From: Hormiphora californensis
Lineage: Eukaryota; Ctenophora; Tentaculata; Cydippida; Pleurobrachiidae
Length of the DNA: 64,000 nt
Reading direction: 5' to 3'
NCBI GenBank assembly: GCA_020137815.1
Contig: CM035354.1
Span: forward strand, 1,855,495-1,919,494
This document shows, in pieces, positions 33,421-43,077 of this stretch (within the stretch, counting starts at the first letter, position 1; each line of letters begins with the position of its first letter). A program made the position numbers and the translations under genes. Below the pieces are notes generated by a model that saw only the letters and a list, made by a program, of their open reading frames with translations, was not told where the DNA came from and searched no databases.

Positions 33421-33684
33421 TAGTGGTGCTCACGCCGTCATATTGGCCACACGTACAGTTGTTTTGCTCAAAGCCATGTCGAACAAACTCAAAGCAAACG
33501 CACAGCGCCCCCATGTGTCGTTCCAAGCGTCCAAAACTACAATGTATCAGTATGCTATTTATGCGTTTTGGACACGGGTAACGACACATGGGGGGGGGGG
33601 GCACTACGTGTGGTTGGCCGCGAACAGAGGGGCGCGACGTGTCCAATACGTGTGGTCAAAATATAACGGAGCGCCACAGTGGTG
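33421..33684. mobile_element. ~264-bp foldback MITE
   Basis: Outer arms (TAGTGGTGCTCACGCCGTCA at left, GGAGCGCCACAGTGGTG at right) and inner arms (CCCCCATGTGTCGTT versus AACGACACATGGGGG; GCGTCCAAAAC versus GTTTTGGAC) pair imperfectly around a centre near 33550. No coding content. The class is undetermined. Confidence 0.55.
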
Positions 33685-33790
33685 ACCACTGTCTCAATAT
33701 TTCTCACTAGCAGTCTACACAGCTAATACACAGTTCAGTCCAGATCTTGCTAGAAGTAGACTCTATCATGTAGAGTCTCCCTCCTCATAG

Positions 33791-33986
33791 TCATGCTGTA
33801 GACACCTCTGCCCTGACATTGCTCGGCACACTGAAATGCTGTCCATTTGATGCTTTCTGTTCTTGAACCATCCGGTACTGGGTGCTCTTCTCTCTAATGT
33901 TCATCACAATCATTACTGGAGCGGGAGGGAGGTGTTTAGGAGTTGGTGACATGGACACCTGTGTGAGATCGACGTCGCGCACGACT
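33791..33986 (-). CDS. Possible terminal exon of small membrane-protein gene (uncertain)
   Basis: An open frame on the minus strand ends with TGA at 33791-33793 and reads ...KHLPPAPVMIVMNIREKSTQ...VRAEVSTA. Splicing from the exon at 34381-34489 (phase 1) to an AG near 33988 would keep frame, but the acceptor has a poor pyrimidine tract. No family is recognised. It may be chance. Confidence 0.25.
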
Positions 33987-34011
33987 GAGATCGATCTCAA
34001 TCGAGCTCGAA

Positions 34012-34045
34012 TTGCAACCTATTCTCGATCGAGAATAGGTTGCAA
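34012..34045. other. Perfect 34-bp palindrome
   Basis: Arm TTGCAACCTATTCTCGA is followed immediately by its exact reverse complement, with no loop. Adjacent sequence (GAGATCGATCTC, GAGCTC) is also self-complementary. Function unknown. Confidence 0.9.
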
Positions 34046-34228
34046 CGGATCCAAGTTTAGGAGGTGTTATAAGTGTATTTCATGTTAGGCCTAGGAGTGG
34101 AGTGGTTCATGTTAGAAACAGGGCCCTGCAGGGGGGGGGGGGGTATTATATCATTCTGAATCATTCAGTGAACAGTTCACCGAGGGTAATTATTAATTAA
34201 AAAAGAGAAGGAGGTATTTTAGTGGGGG

Positions 34229-34285
34229 AGCCTGTCAGAGCATTGGCCTGACCCTATTCTGCGGTCAGAGCATTGGCCTGACGTC
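34229..34285. repeat. Two copies of a dispersed TGTCAGAGCATTGG motif
   Basis: GTCAGAGCATTGGCCTGAC occurs twice within about 50 bases, and a third full copy is at 37000-37022. Related copies are at 31081-31096 and about 32982-33005. The core resembles the D-arm to anticodon-stem part of a tRNA (AGAGCATTGGNCTGA), and GAGGTTCTAGATT follows at about 34300 in a B-box-like position. A tRNA-derived SINE fragment is possible. Confidence 0.5.
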
Positions 34286-34322
34286 GACGAGGGGGAGCCG
34301 AGGTTCTAGATTGTATACTTAC

Positions 34323-34438
34323 CCACTATCAGTAAACAGAGGGCTCCAATGATAATCCCTGGCATTATCACTATACTTACCCACTATCAGTAAACAGAGG
34401 GCTCCAATGATAATCCCAGGCATTATCCACTTCTTGGC
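34323..34438 (-). repeat. 58-bp tandem duplication spanning a 5' splice site
   Basis: Bases 34323-34380 repeat 34381-34438 with few changes. On the minus strand each copy reads exon end GGAGCCCTCTGTTTACTGAT followed by AGTGG|GTAAGTAT, so two donors lie 58 bases apart. Since 58 is not a multiple of three, the second donor would change the downstream frame. Confidence 0.85.
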
Positions 34439-34489
34439 CTCCATCGGGACGGGAACAAAGGGCTCAAAAGTGGGCTCAGTATCAGACAT
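34381..34489 (-). CDS. First exon of an unidentified small membrane protein
   Basis: ATG at 34489-34487 opens a 36-codon exon: a short acidic start (MSDTEPTFEPFVPVPM) then a hydrophobic segment (WIMPGIIIGALCLLIV) ending at donor GTAAGT, phase 1. This looks like a single-pass membrane protein with a short cytosolic or lumenal N-terminus. The next exon is not certain (candidate at 33791-33986). A duplicated donor lies 58 bases downstream. Confidence 0.5.
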
Positions 34490-35627
34490 AGTTAATACTT
34501 CTGGTAGATGTAGATTAATTGGCATTAATTGCAGCTCAGTTTGGCATCTCTATTCTAACAGAGATATAGTCCAGTTGTTATATATCAAGGCAGGTAGTAA
34601 CAGGAAGAGCTAAGGACTGCAATTATCGTGTTGTAGTACTAGTGGTACTGAAGTGGCAGTATATGTGACGTGTACTTTGTACAATGTACATCACTTACTG
34701 GGGCACTTCAGTGCGTGTTTTCAGGACAAATTGGCACACCAATTTGTAAGATCTAGAAATGGCCTACCTAATAAGCAACTTGGACTCCGAATTGGAGCAT
34801 ATCAGTATCCAAGAGTTTGTGAAATTTATTCAACAACAATTCACAGATAATGGAAGGAAAAGCAGTCCACTCAGTTCAGTAATATGTATCATACATGACT
34901 ATGGGTCACTGAGTATTGCCTATATTGAGCTGTCTGGCGCCGCCGACCCCATCTGAGAATCAAATGGGGTATGGCGCCGCCATACAGCTATTGAGTATGA
35001 AAACTGGCCTGTGCTGGGGCTATATAATATGTAATAGTAGGGCTGTAGATGTATAGAAGCAAAGGAAAAAGTCTCTAGAAAGAGTGACATACTTTGGCTA
35101 GTATAGGCCTAATTAGGTGACACTTCTTCCAAGTTAGTTAGTTCGTGTCATCATACAGTGCTGGAGAAAAAGGGCTCCGGATAGAAGAGAGAGAAAATTA
35201 CGGCACCAAACTAGATAATTTCACTGCGAGCTATGATGTAAAACTAAAATAACATTGAATCACCCTAATTTAAAACTTTCATGTTACTCATACGGTGGTC
35301 CATGTACCATGGTGATTGGTGCAGTTCTCTTTTGTACACCGTGTACAAAAGAGAATTATATTACCCTGACACACCACTGAGTACTCTGCAGAGACTCAGA
35401 GACTCAGAGAAGAACCTGCAGAGTAGGAGCACAAGGTACTTAGAACAGAATAGTTTCCTGAATATGTTTATGTGTACCGAGCTAGCGAATGGCAGAGTAA
35501 GAGTTCGTGTACATACTACTCGTGTGTATAACGCACACCTCTCAGAGCGGTTGGAGAGCCATTATGTTGGGGGTGAGAGGGAGAGAAAGAGGGATAATAA
35601 GGGAATTTTAGCTAAATAAGGCCCGAA
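34490..35627. other. No gene recognised; small palindromes
   Basis: A frame starting MAYLISNLDSELEHISIQEF at 34759 could be an exon, but it has no donor or family support. A 31-bp palindrome lies at 35325-35355 (arm TTCTCTTTTGTACAC with one-base centre). Otherwise featureless. Confidence 0.4.
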
Positions 35628-36571
35628 ACTAGGGAAAAATTTGTAACAAGCTAATTCCTTCACCAATTGGTCCCTATGGGTCCCTAGAATCACCAAAAAA
35701 AAATCACAAGAAATCCGCGATGGCGAAGTTGGGTTTTTGGACCACGCCCTTTTACCTGTATTTTCAGTTGAATATGGTCAAAAAATAAATTCTCTTGAAT
35801 AGGAGTAGAGAAGAAAATAAGGACACTAAATTGTGTAGCGTCCTCGCATTAGTGGGGGTAGACGCCCATGAAAAGTCTCTATCTCATTTGGTTAATTAGA
35901 TAATTGGATAATTAGATATGCGCAGAGCCGTTTTTGGCCATATGGCTATAGCCACTTAGGAATGGTTTAGAGACTTTTCACTGGTGCCATTTTGTAGGCA
36001 ATGGCCAAGTTATGGGGGGTCGACGTCGGACTTTTAAGCTCTATCTCCAACCGTTTAGCCGTTATTTGGCTTTAAAGATGCTCAAAATCGGGCTTTTTAC
36101 CGTTTTTTGCTCATTTTGAGCATCTTTAAAGCCAAATAGCGGCCAAACGGTTGGAGATAGAGCTTAAAAGTCCGACGTCGACCCCCCATAACTTGGCCAT
36201 TGCCTACAAAATGGCACCAGTGAATAGTCTCTAAACCATTCCTAAGTGGCTATAGCCATATGGCCAAAAACGGCTATGCGCATATCTAATTATCCAATTA
36301 TCTAATTAACCAAATGAGATAGAGACTTTTCATGGGCGTCTAGCCCCACTAATGCGAGGACGCTACACACTTTAGTGTCTTTATTTTCTTCTCTACTCCT
36401 ATTCTAAGAGAATTTATTTTTTGACCATATGACTGAAAATACAGGTAAAAGGGCGTGGTCCAAAAACCCAACTTCGCCATCGCGGATTTCTTGTGATTTT
36501 TTTTGGTGATTCTAGGGACCCATAGGGACCAATTGGTGAAGGAATTAGCTTGTTACAAATTTTTCCCTAGT
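35628..36571. mobile_element. 944-bp foldback element
   Basis: The left end ACTAGGGAAAAATTTGTAAC recurs as its reverse complement ending at 36571, and the arms (about 450 bases each) match with few changes. They meet near 36095 around a short self-complementary centre (GCTCAAAATC...GCTCATTTTGAGC). Weak pairing continues outward (GGGAATTTTAGCT versus AGCTAATATTCCC). No ORF of note and no clear target duplication. Confidence 0.85.
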
Positions 36572-36679
36572 TCAAAGCTAATATTCCCTAATTAGGAGGG
36601 AGAAATAGAGATTTGTTGGAGTAGGACGCTTGCTCTTGCCCCGGGGAAGGAAGGTCGAACAAGGCAAGCTTGCTCCAAG

Positions 36680-36750
36680 TGGGGGTGAGCGGGAGATAGA
36701 GAGAGAGTTGTTGGAGTCCAATAACTCTCTCTATCTCCCGCTCACCCCCA
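36680..36750. other. 71-bp palindrome with GA/CT arms
   Basis: TGGGGGTGAGCGGGAGATAG at the left is the exact reverse complement of the right end, around a centre GTTGTTGGAGTCCAATAAC. A copy of the GGTCGAACAAGGCAAG dispersed motif lies just upstream (36652-36667). Confidence 0.85.
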
Positions 36751-37603
36751 ACATGAGAGTCTCATTGAGAGTCTTGGCGGGAATTTGTAGAAAGTGAGAA
36801 CTGTGTTTGAAGAACTGTGTTTGAGAACTGTGTGTGAATCATCATAGGGCCGGGGGGTGGCAATATCTAAACTAGGCCACATTTGTTGAGTAAGGGCCAA
36901 ACAAGACCAAATTAGGATTATGAGGTTTGGTTTTTTATTGCCCTGGTCCACTTCATACAAAAATTAGTTCTCCACTACTCATTGATATTCTATGGGTATC
37001 TGTCAGAGCATTGGCTTGACAGATGGGTATTCTATCCATGCCCTCTCGAGAGCTCTCCCCGGTCCTTACATTCAACAAAAACGACGAGGGAAAGGTAGAA
37101 AGGAGCAAGGATTAGGAGGCCTCTACTAAAATGTAATTGGGCTATGTATAGTTTCCTACAGTATCACTATCACTATTACTTCAGATTTTAATGAGCGTGT
37201 GACTGCTACCTTGGCTAAAAGCCAGCATGAGCAAGAGACAAATTAAACTTTAATCCGGGGAATTTTCTTCCTATAATCCTAGGCTATAAGTTCTATATGT
37301 ATGTATATTCAGATTTGATTTTGATGATAACAGTCTCGAATCTTTAATCGGTATTTTATGAAAATGGAACTGGCACCGGATGCAGATGCTGAACGTTGTT
37401 AGTAAACCGCAGACGACAGTAAATTTCAGGGCGGGTTTAGCTTTTTTGGCTCTACTTTTTAGGTTAAAAATAAAAAGCCATTGACAAAAAAGGCCAAAAT
37501 AGTATAAACCAAAAAAGCCAGATCAAAAAAGCCAAAAAGTCTCGGGGGAAATATAAAAAAGCTAAAAAAAGCCAGATCAATAAGCCAAAAAAAAAGCCAG
37601 ATC
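36751..37603. other. No gene recognised
   Basis: Contains one complete hairpin motif with core TGTCAGAGCATTGGCTTGAC (37000-37022) and, from about 37425, A-rich repeats of AAAAAGCCAGATC. No exon was found. Confidence 0.5.
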
Positions 37604-38170
37604 GAAAAACTGGGGGGGGGGGGGGGGGGGGTGCAGCCCCAAAAAAATTCAAACTTTTTCCGAAACCCAGGGTATGGTTGGTTTTTTTTGGTTTTTTTTT
37701 TGGTTGAAATTTCTTTGATTTTTTTTGGTCGTTTTTGATTTTTTTTGGTCGTTTTTGATTTTTTTTGATCTTTTTTGATTTTTTTTGATCGTTTTTGATT
37801 TTTTTTGAATTTTTTTGAATTTTTTTGATCGTTTTTGAATTTTTTTGATCGTTTTTGATTTTTTTAATTGTTTAATGTTGAACAAAAAAGTTCAAAAAAA
37901 ATCAAAAACGATCAAATAAAATCAAAAACGATCAAAAAAATTCAAAAAAAATCAAAAACGATAAAAAAAAATCAAAAAAGATCAAAAAAAATCAAAAACG
38001 ACCAAAAAAAATCAAAAAAGATCAACAAAAATAAAAAACGACCAAAAAAAATAAAAAAAGATCAAAAAAAATAAAAAAAGACCAAAAAAAATCAAAAACG
38101 ACCAAAAAAAATCAACACTTTTGAAAATTCAGGGTATGGTTGGTTTTTTTTGGGCTGCACCCCCCCCCCC
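37604..38170. repeat. Low-complexity inverted repeat of TTTTTTGATCG units
   Basis: The left half is an array of TTTTTTTTGATCGTTTTTGA units on a T-rich strand. The right half is the complementary AAAAAACGATC array. The outer ends are a G run plus TGCAGCCCCAAAAAAA and its reverse complement TTTTTTTGGGCTGCA plus a C run. The centre is near 37870. Flanking copies of ATTTCAGGGCGGGTTT (37423 and 38198) are direct repeats. Lysine- and phenylalanine-rich frames here are artefacts. Confidence 0.8.
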
Positions 38171-38866
38171 AAAACTAAAAGCCAGATCAATCCCGGATTT
38201 CAGGGCGGGTTTGTTTTTTTTGGCTTTGGCCTCCAAACCCCCTCCCCCTCCTCCCCCATTATTGTTTCATGAGCTGCTAATAAAATTAACTGCCGACCGA
38301 CATCCGGAATTTAATCAGCTTGCAAATTAAGATTATGATTCACGGATGTGAAACTAGGAATAATTTAGGTTTCATCTCACAGTCACACACACAGTACACA
38401 CTCAGACTCTGTAGTGCGTGTACGTCACAGCTTGATAAAAAACAAAGTTCACAGTACACACGTGTGACTTGTACTGACAATGTATTCTAAATTCTAATTC
38501 AGGCGGATTTCAGCTTTGCGGTCACGAAAACTACCAGATAATATTATGTACTTGAGCTTTAAACAACGATATTAATAACATCTTTGTTCAAAGCACATCA
38601 ATTAGTATAACATCCTGAAACGAATCGTTAAGAAAGCTAGAAATATACAGAGATGAACGTTGGGTATTTTTACGTATCTCTCTCCCCCCTCTCTCTCTCC
38701 CTCTCTCTTTCTCTCTCTCCCTTACTCTCTCGACGCTCGATTTTAATCTACAATTGAGTGTCTCACTCTTGGCTGGACTAATTGGGTGTATGATGGGCGA
38801 ACACACTCAGTATAATATATGAGATAAACTCCCAACACCGGTGGATATGAGATGAAGATAAGCGTT

Positions 38867-38940
<74 letters not shown>

Positions 38941-39561
38941 CTCTCTCTCTCCCTCTCGATAGCCGATAGATATATATGAAAGTATGCAGTAGGCAAATAA
39001 AGAGCGATAGATTGAAGCAGATCTGAGATAGAGATGATTAATGGGAGAGAACGTGTCGAGTAATAACTGATGAATGTTACAGTTTTCCCTCAAAAGATGC
39101 GTTTCACATGTTGAACATGATCTCAATAAACTAATAAACCGATAGATAGATAGATGGAGGTAGATAGATGGAGGTAGAGATAAGAGAGAGATAGAGATAG
39201 AGAGAGGGGGAGAGGAGAGATAAAGGGGAGAGAGACATTGAGAGAGAGAGAGAGAGAGAGATAGAGGGGAGATAGAGAGAGAGAGGGGGAGATAGAGATG
39301 AGAGAGATAGAGGGGAGATAGAGAGAGATAGAGGGGAGAGATGCATTGGGGGGAGAGATGCATTGGGGCCGGGGGGAGATAGAGGGGAGATAGACATTGA
39401 GAGGGGGATACAACAAAGAGCAGCCGGGGAGAAAGAGAACAGGGAAGGACAAACAGTGGTGTACACACACATGAAAGACTGTCTAAACATGATATTACAG
39501 GGAAGTAAAAACACGCCTTCGACAAATCCATCCTGCCTCTTGTTTTGTTCAAACAAGGCAA

Positions 39562-39603
<42 letters not shown>

Positions 39604-40387
39604 TCTCTCTCCCTTTCTATATTTCTCTCAATCTCAGCACCTTCCCCGACTCTACTACGTTCACATCCAGCTAAGCAGAGAAGTGTTGAGTGTTGGTAGA
39701 CACTGTACAAGACCATCAACACATCTTTATAAGGTGGTGTCTGGTAACTGTAAGGAGTGAAACTTGCCAGGTGGCCGATGGTGAGGAGTAAATAGTAAAC
39801 ACACAACAAAGAGAGGGTGGTGCCGTGTCTCTCTCCTGGTCAAAAAGGAAAAAGGGGGTACAATGTTAGTGAAGAGGGTAAGTAATTGCAATGGGAGAAT
39901 GGAAAACGAGAACAAAGAGAAAAGGGAAAGTTTTGTCTTGTAAGAAAGTTTTGGGGCAGAGATACGTTCAACTCTTCTTTTATTTTGGACATATTATATG
40001 AAATTCATGATGAATTTAGAAGGATAGAAGATTATGGGAGTGTACCGAATCAAAGAAGATACAGAGAGCTATATCGAGGTAGACAAGGGGCAAATGTACA
40101 TCACTGCTAATGAATATATAAAGACTAGGGACAAGCGAACACGCAGTAGGTAGAGTGTAAGTGGCAAGGGGGGCATGTAATAAGGTTATTCGCGTCACGA
40201 GACGGGGTATAGGGAAGTAACGCTTTTACATTTATCTGCCGTTTCGTGGTGTCGTATGACGGTTTCACATTCACTTTCATTCACCTTGATTCCCACCAGG
40301 GTGGATTAGGCACGCCAGGAAGGACGGAAATTAAAGGGCGGATATACCAAAATTTATTACACCATCTATTGACTATTATTCCAACTA
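38171..40387. other. Microsatellite-rich intergenic region
   Basis: Holds CT/GA tracts (38690-38735, 38868-38937, 39120-39420 GA-rich with AGATAGAGGGG units, 39564-39612) and a short TTGTTTTGTTC/GAACAAGG-like hairpin at 39541-39562. No exon is supported; Ser-Leu and Arg-Glu frames are repeat artefacts. Confidence 0.6.
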
Positions 40388-40527
40388 CAGTCGGACCCCG
40401 ATTTACCGGAACCTCGATTTACCGGGAGGATAAACTTGCCCCGATATAAGAAATCAACACTATTTCACCCCGATTTACCGGGAAAAACCGTTTCCCCCGA
40501 GCATTCCGGTAAATCGAGGTTCGACTG
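40388..40527. mobile_element. 140-bp pogo/Tigger-like MITE
   Basis: It begins CAGTCGGACCCCGATTTACC (after TA) and ends GGTAAATCGAGGTTCGACTG. Such CAGTCGNNCCTCGATTTACC ends are characteristic of pogo/Tigger-type mariner elements. Internal CGATTTACCGG units repeat. The right flank reads CA rather than TA, so the target duplication is imperfect. Confidence 0.6.
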
Positions 40528-40737
40528 CAGTATGTATGCGGTTCGTCGTAGTTTTATCAACTACTCCCCCTTTGAAACCCCAACAGCAACACCCCAACCC
40601 AATTCACTGAACACACATTATCTCAGGGGGGTGTTGAACTAATTAGGAACACAATTGGAAACAAAGAATCACTCAAATGTCCATCTCTCTCCTACAATAA
40701 CTTACAAAAGTGTCCGACTCTCTCTCTCTCACACATT

Positions 40738-41155
40738 TTAGTATGCATCCCAAGCAGCAGCCTCCTCGTTCTCTTTCTTCACTTGTTGCACCCAGGGGTG
40801 GAGATACCGGACATCGTTCTCTATGTCCGAGAACCGCTCCTCAACTGGTGCCTGGTGGGGGTATAGGGTGGTTAACAGCGGGTTTGGGGTGGTTTACAGG
40901 GTTGTCTACAGGGTGACGTATGTCAGATAACCACTAACCGCCCCACAAACAATATCCAGTCCCCGTGGTCCACTCACCACACTCCTCTCAATCCTGTGCT
41001 GGCTCTCCCTCAGGCTCCTGAAGTTCCTCAGCTGTAGCTCAATATCGTCCATACGGGGTGCTGCCTCTGCCACCTCCGAGCAGATGTTCTGCTGGTAGAA
41101 CCAGTCATCAAATCGCAAACCAGAGGCACAAGCATTGGAGTTGGGCCAGAATACT
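40738..41155 (-). CDS. C-terminal exons of an unidentified gene
   Basis: Two exons joined in phase 0 on the minus strand: 41155-40979/40978, ending ...QHRIERSV before GTGAGTG, and 40851-40738, ending NEEAAAWDAY and TAA. Visible features are an aromatic block (GLRFDDWFYQQN) followed by amphipathic helix (MDDIELQLRNFRSLRESQHR) and a second helical, charged tail. The acceptor at 41156 has a CACAG and leaves one base from a previous codon, so upstream exons must exist above 41160; none was identified. The family is not recognised. A small coiled-coil or subunit-type protein is possible. Confidence 0.55.
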
Positions 41156-41260
41156 CTGTGGAGGGGGAGAGAGAGGGTTAGAGAGGGGGTTTAATTTGAT
41201 AATAACGGGAGGAGGGAATGTTTTAGACCAGGGGTTTGATGAAAAGAATTTCAGATTCAA

Positions 41261-41356
41261 CCATCCGTTGCTTTTGGTGACATAGACACCTGGCGCGACA
41301 CCCGCACACAGTGTCGCTCCAGGTGTCTAATGTCTATATGTCACCATCCGTTGCTT
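41261..41356. mobile_element. Short foldback insertion with 13-bp direct repeat
   Basis: CCATCCGTTGCTT occurs at 41261-41273 and again at 41344-41356. Between them lies a 70-bp foldback starting GGTGACATAGACACCTGG and ending with the near reverse complement CCAGGTGTC...TATGTCACC. Long target duplications of 9-11 bp or more suit Mutator-like elements, but the class is only a guess. Confidence 0.65.
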
Positions 41357-41439
41357 GTGTGTAAGATTCTAAAAATAAGATAAGGGAAGCAATGCTTGTA
41401 TTCCCATACGGCTCTCCCTCCCATTTAAAGTTAACACCC

Positions 41440-41541
<102 letters not shown>

Positions 41542-41685
41542 GTTCGTTCAAATGCGTCTCCCTGAATCGATGCCATTTTGTGTTTCCTGTCTTTGCTTTC
41601 TCAATAAATTCCCTCTCTTTAGTTACTTCAAACTAGATGCAATCGTAACCATGGTAACAACTAACAGTACTACTTCACGCTATAG

Positions 41686-42308
41686 ATGGTAACCATGGTA
41701 ACAGTACTACTTCTCCTAATGCTTCAGAGAACCTCCTGTCTGTTTATTAAGGTTCCTATCAGCAGCGCAACTGCAAGGAGCAATGAGGCAAATGCCAACA
41801 ATATACTAGATGGAAAAACTGGAACATACTACCACTCCAGTAGTGATAACGAGACAGAGTGGATTAGATTGACGCTAACCAGTCCGACCCGTGTTGATAG
41901 AGTGGTGATTATTAATAGGTGAGATGAAAAAACAATAAATACCATCTTGTAATGATAGTATAGTAATAATGATCACCCTAGTAATATTGATTCATTTCCA
42001 ATATATAATATTGATTCATCCATAACATTTTGTCTAGGGTAAGTAGTGGTACCTACAGAATAATAGGCACCACGGTCTACCTAAACGGAGCTACAAACAC
42101 CACCCACTGTGGCACTATCAACTCTATCACCCCTGATATGGACAAGAACTCAGTTGAAGATAATACCTACACTAGTTTCTTGTCCTGCTACTACCGAACC
42201 TACCCTCTCTGTCTATCTGGCTTGATGACCAGATAAATGGAACCGATGATATCTTCCATGATCGACTGATTGTTAACATAGCAGAAGTTATGGTCTATAG
42301 GAGCTCGG
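41686..42308 (+). CDS. Secreted fucolectin/discoidin-like (F5/8C-type) protein, frameshifted
   Basis: Exon 1 (41686-41918) encodes a signal peptide (MVTMVTVLLLLMLQRTSC) and the start of a galactose-binding-like fold (NNILDGKTGTYYHSSSDNET, then EWIRLTLTSPTRVDRVVIIN). Exon 2 (42038-42308) continues in frame through GTTVYLNGATNTTHCGTINS, with the cysteine pattern of fucolectins. Near 42187-42200 the frame changes by one base, and the fold continues in the other frame to the typical end RLIVNIAEVMVY, then donor GTGAGT. Read directly, a stop occurs at about 42234. Such domains bind fucose or other glycans outside the cell. The gene is either decayed or carries an indel error. Confidence 0.65.
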
Positions 42309-42513
42309 GTGAGTATTGACAATACAATCTTACTACAAGTTCATTTAGTAACTAATACTTTTAAGACTTCATGAAATATTTTATCTTGCCATTTAATGCA
42401 ACTCAAGGTAGAGAGATGGAAGATAGAGGTGATTAGGATCGATTAATAGTCTGAATAACTAAGATATCAGTTATAAATCTGCCCTGCACAACCAATAACA
42501 ATCCTGGCTTCAG

Positions 42514-42649
42514 TGGGGTTGTATAATAGGAAAGCGGTTAATGTTAGGGCGTTCTGGTACTATACGAGCGAACCCTGGTACAGCACTATAAGATCGAACC
42601 CAAACGATAAACCTAACAGTACTAAGGAACTACCAAGGAAATCTCACAA

Positions 42650-42655
<6 letters not shown>
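42514..42655 (+). CDS. Possible third exon of the fucolectin-like gene
   Basis: After the acceptor CTGGCTTCAG the phase-1 frame reads VGLYNRKAVNVRAFWYYTSE and stays open into a (GA)n tract at 42655-42698. It matches the donor phase of the previous exon. No domain is recognised and no donor is clear before the microsatellite, so the exon is uncertain. Confidence 0.3.
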
Positions 42656-42704
<49 letters not shown>

Positions 42705-43077
42705 CTTGAGTTATGGGAGGTGGGAAAGGTTAGTATTTCAAGGAAATCAGATATACCAAGCTCTAAATGTAATTTTGTTTGATGAACGTTGAAGTTGATC
42801 ACAAGACAGTTGTTTGAAAAACCGGAAACACAAAATTAAGATAAGTTCAATTAGAATTTCTCTAACAACAACATTTACATTTAAAAAGCTTTAGAAAAAC
42901 ACGTCTTTCTTTGCTTTCCGGGAAATCTACCTTGTTTCCCCATTAGTTTGATATCTATGAAATAAGTTGTATCATTGTACTGGAAACTAAAACATAAAAG
43001 TCTAAACTCGCCAGCTAAGTTGAATTTGGATCTGTGTTTGATTTTATAAAAGACAGGTAAGTCATTAAAAATCACTG

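Larger units (their letters stand above)
31294..33790. other. Repeat-rich stretch with no clear gene
   Basis: Downstream of SPOP. It contains a GC-rich hairpin (31856-31884: CTCACAC and GGGCC pairing with GGCCC and GTGTGAG around GAA), a (TG)n tract (32332-32424), a poly-G run (about 33006-33022), one copy of the GAGAGCATTGG motif (about 32986) and a foldback at 33421-33684. No exon with family similarity was recognised. Confidence 0.5.

Noticed and set aside
34759-34956. Possible exon MAYLISNLDSELEHISIQEF
   Set aside because: Plausible amino-acid content but no donor at the end, no neighbouring exon and no recognised family.
37649-38074. Lysine-rich ORFs of SKKIKNDQKK type
   Set aside because: Translation of the low-complexity ATCAAAAAACG arrays, seen on both strands.
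42881-43075. 64-codon minus-strand ORF downstream of the three-TM gene
   Set aside because: No hydrophobic or domain pattern, no splice signals; lies in the 3' flank.
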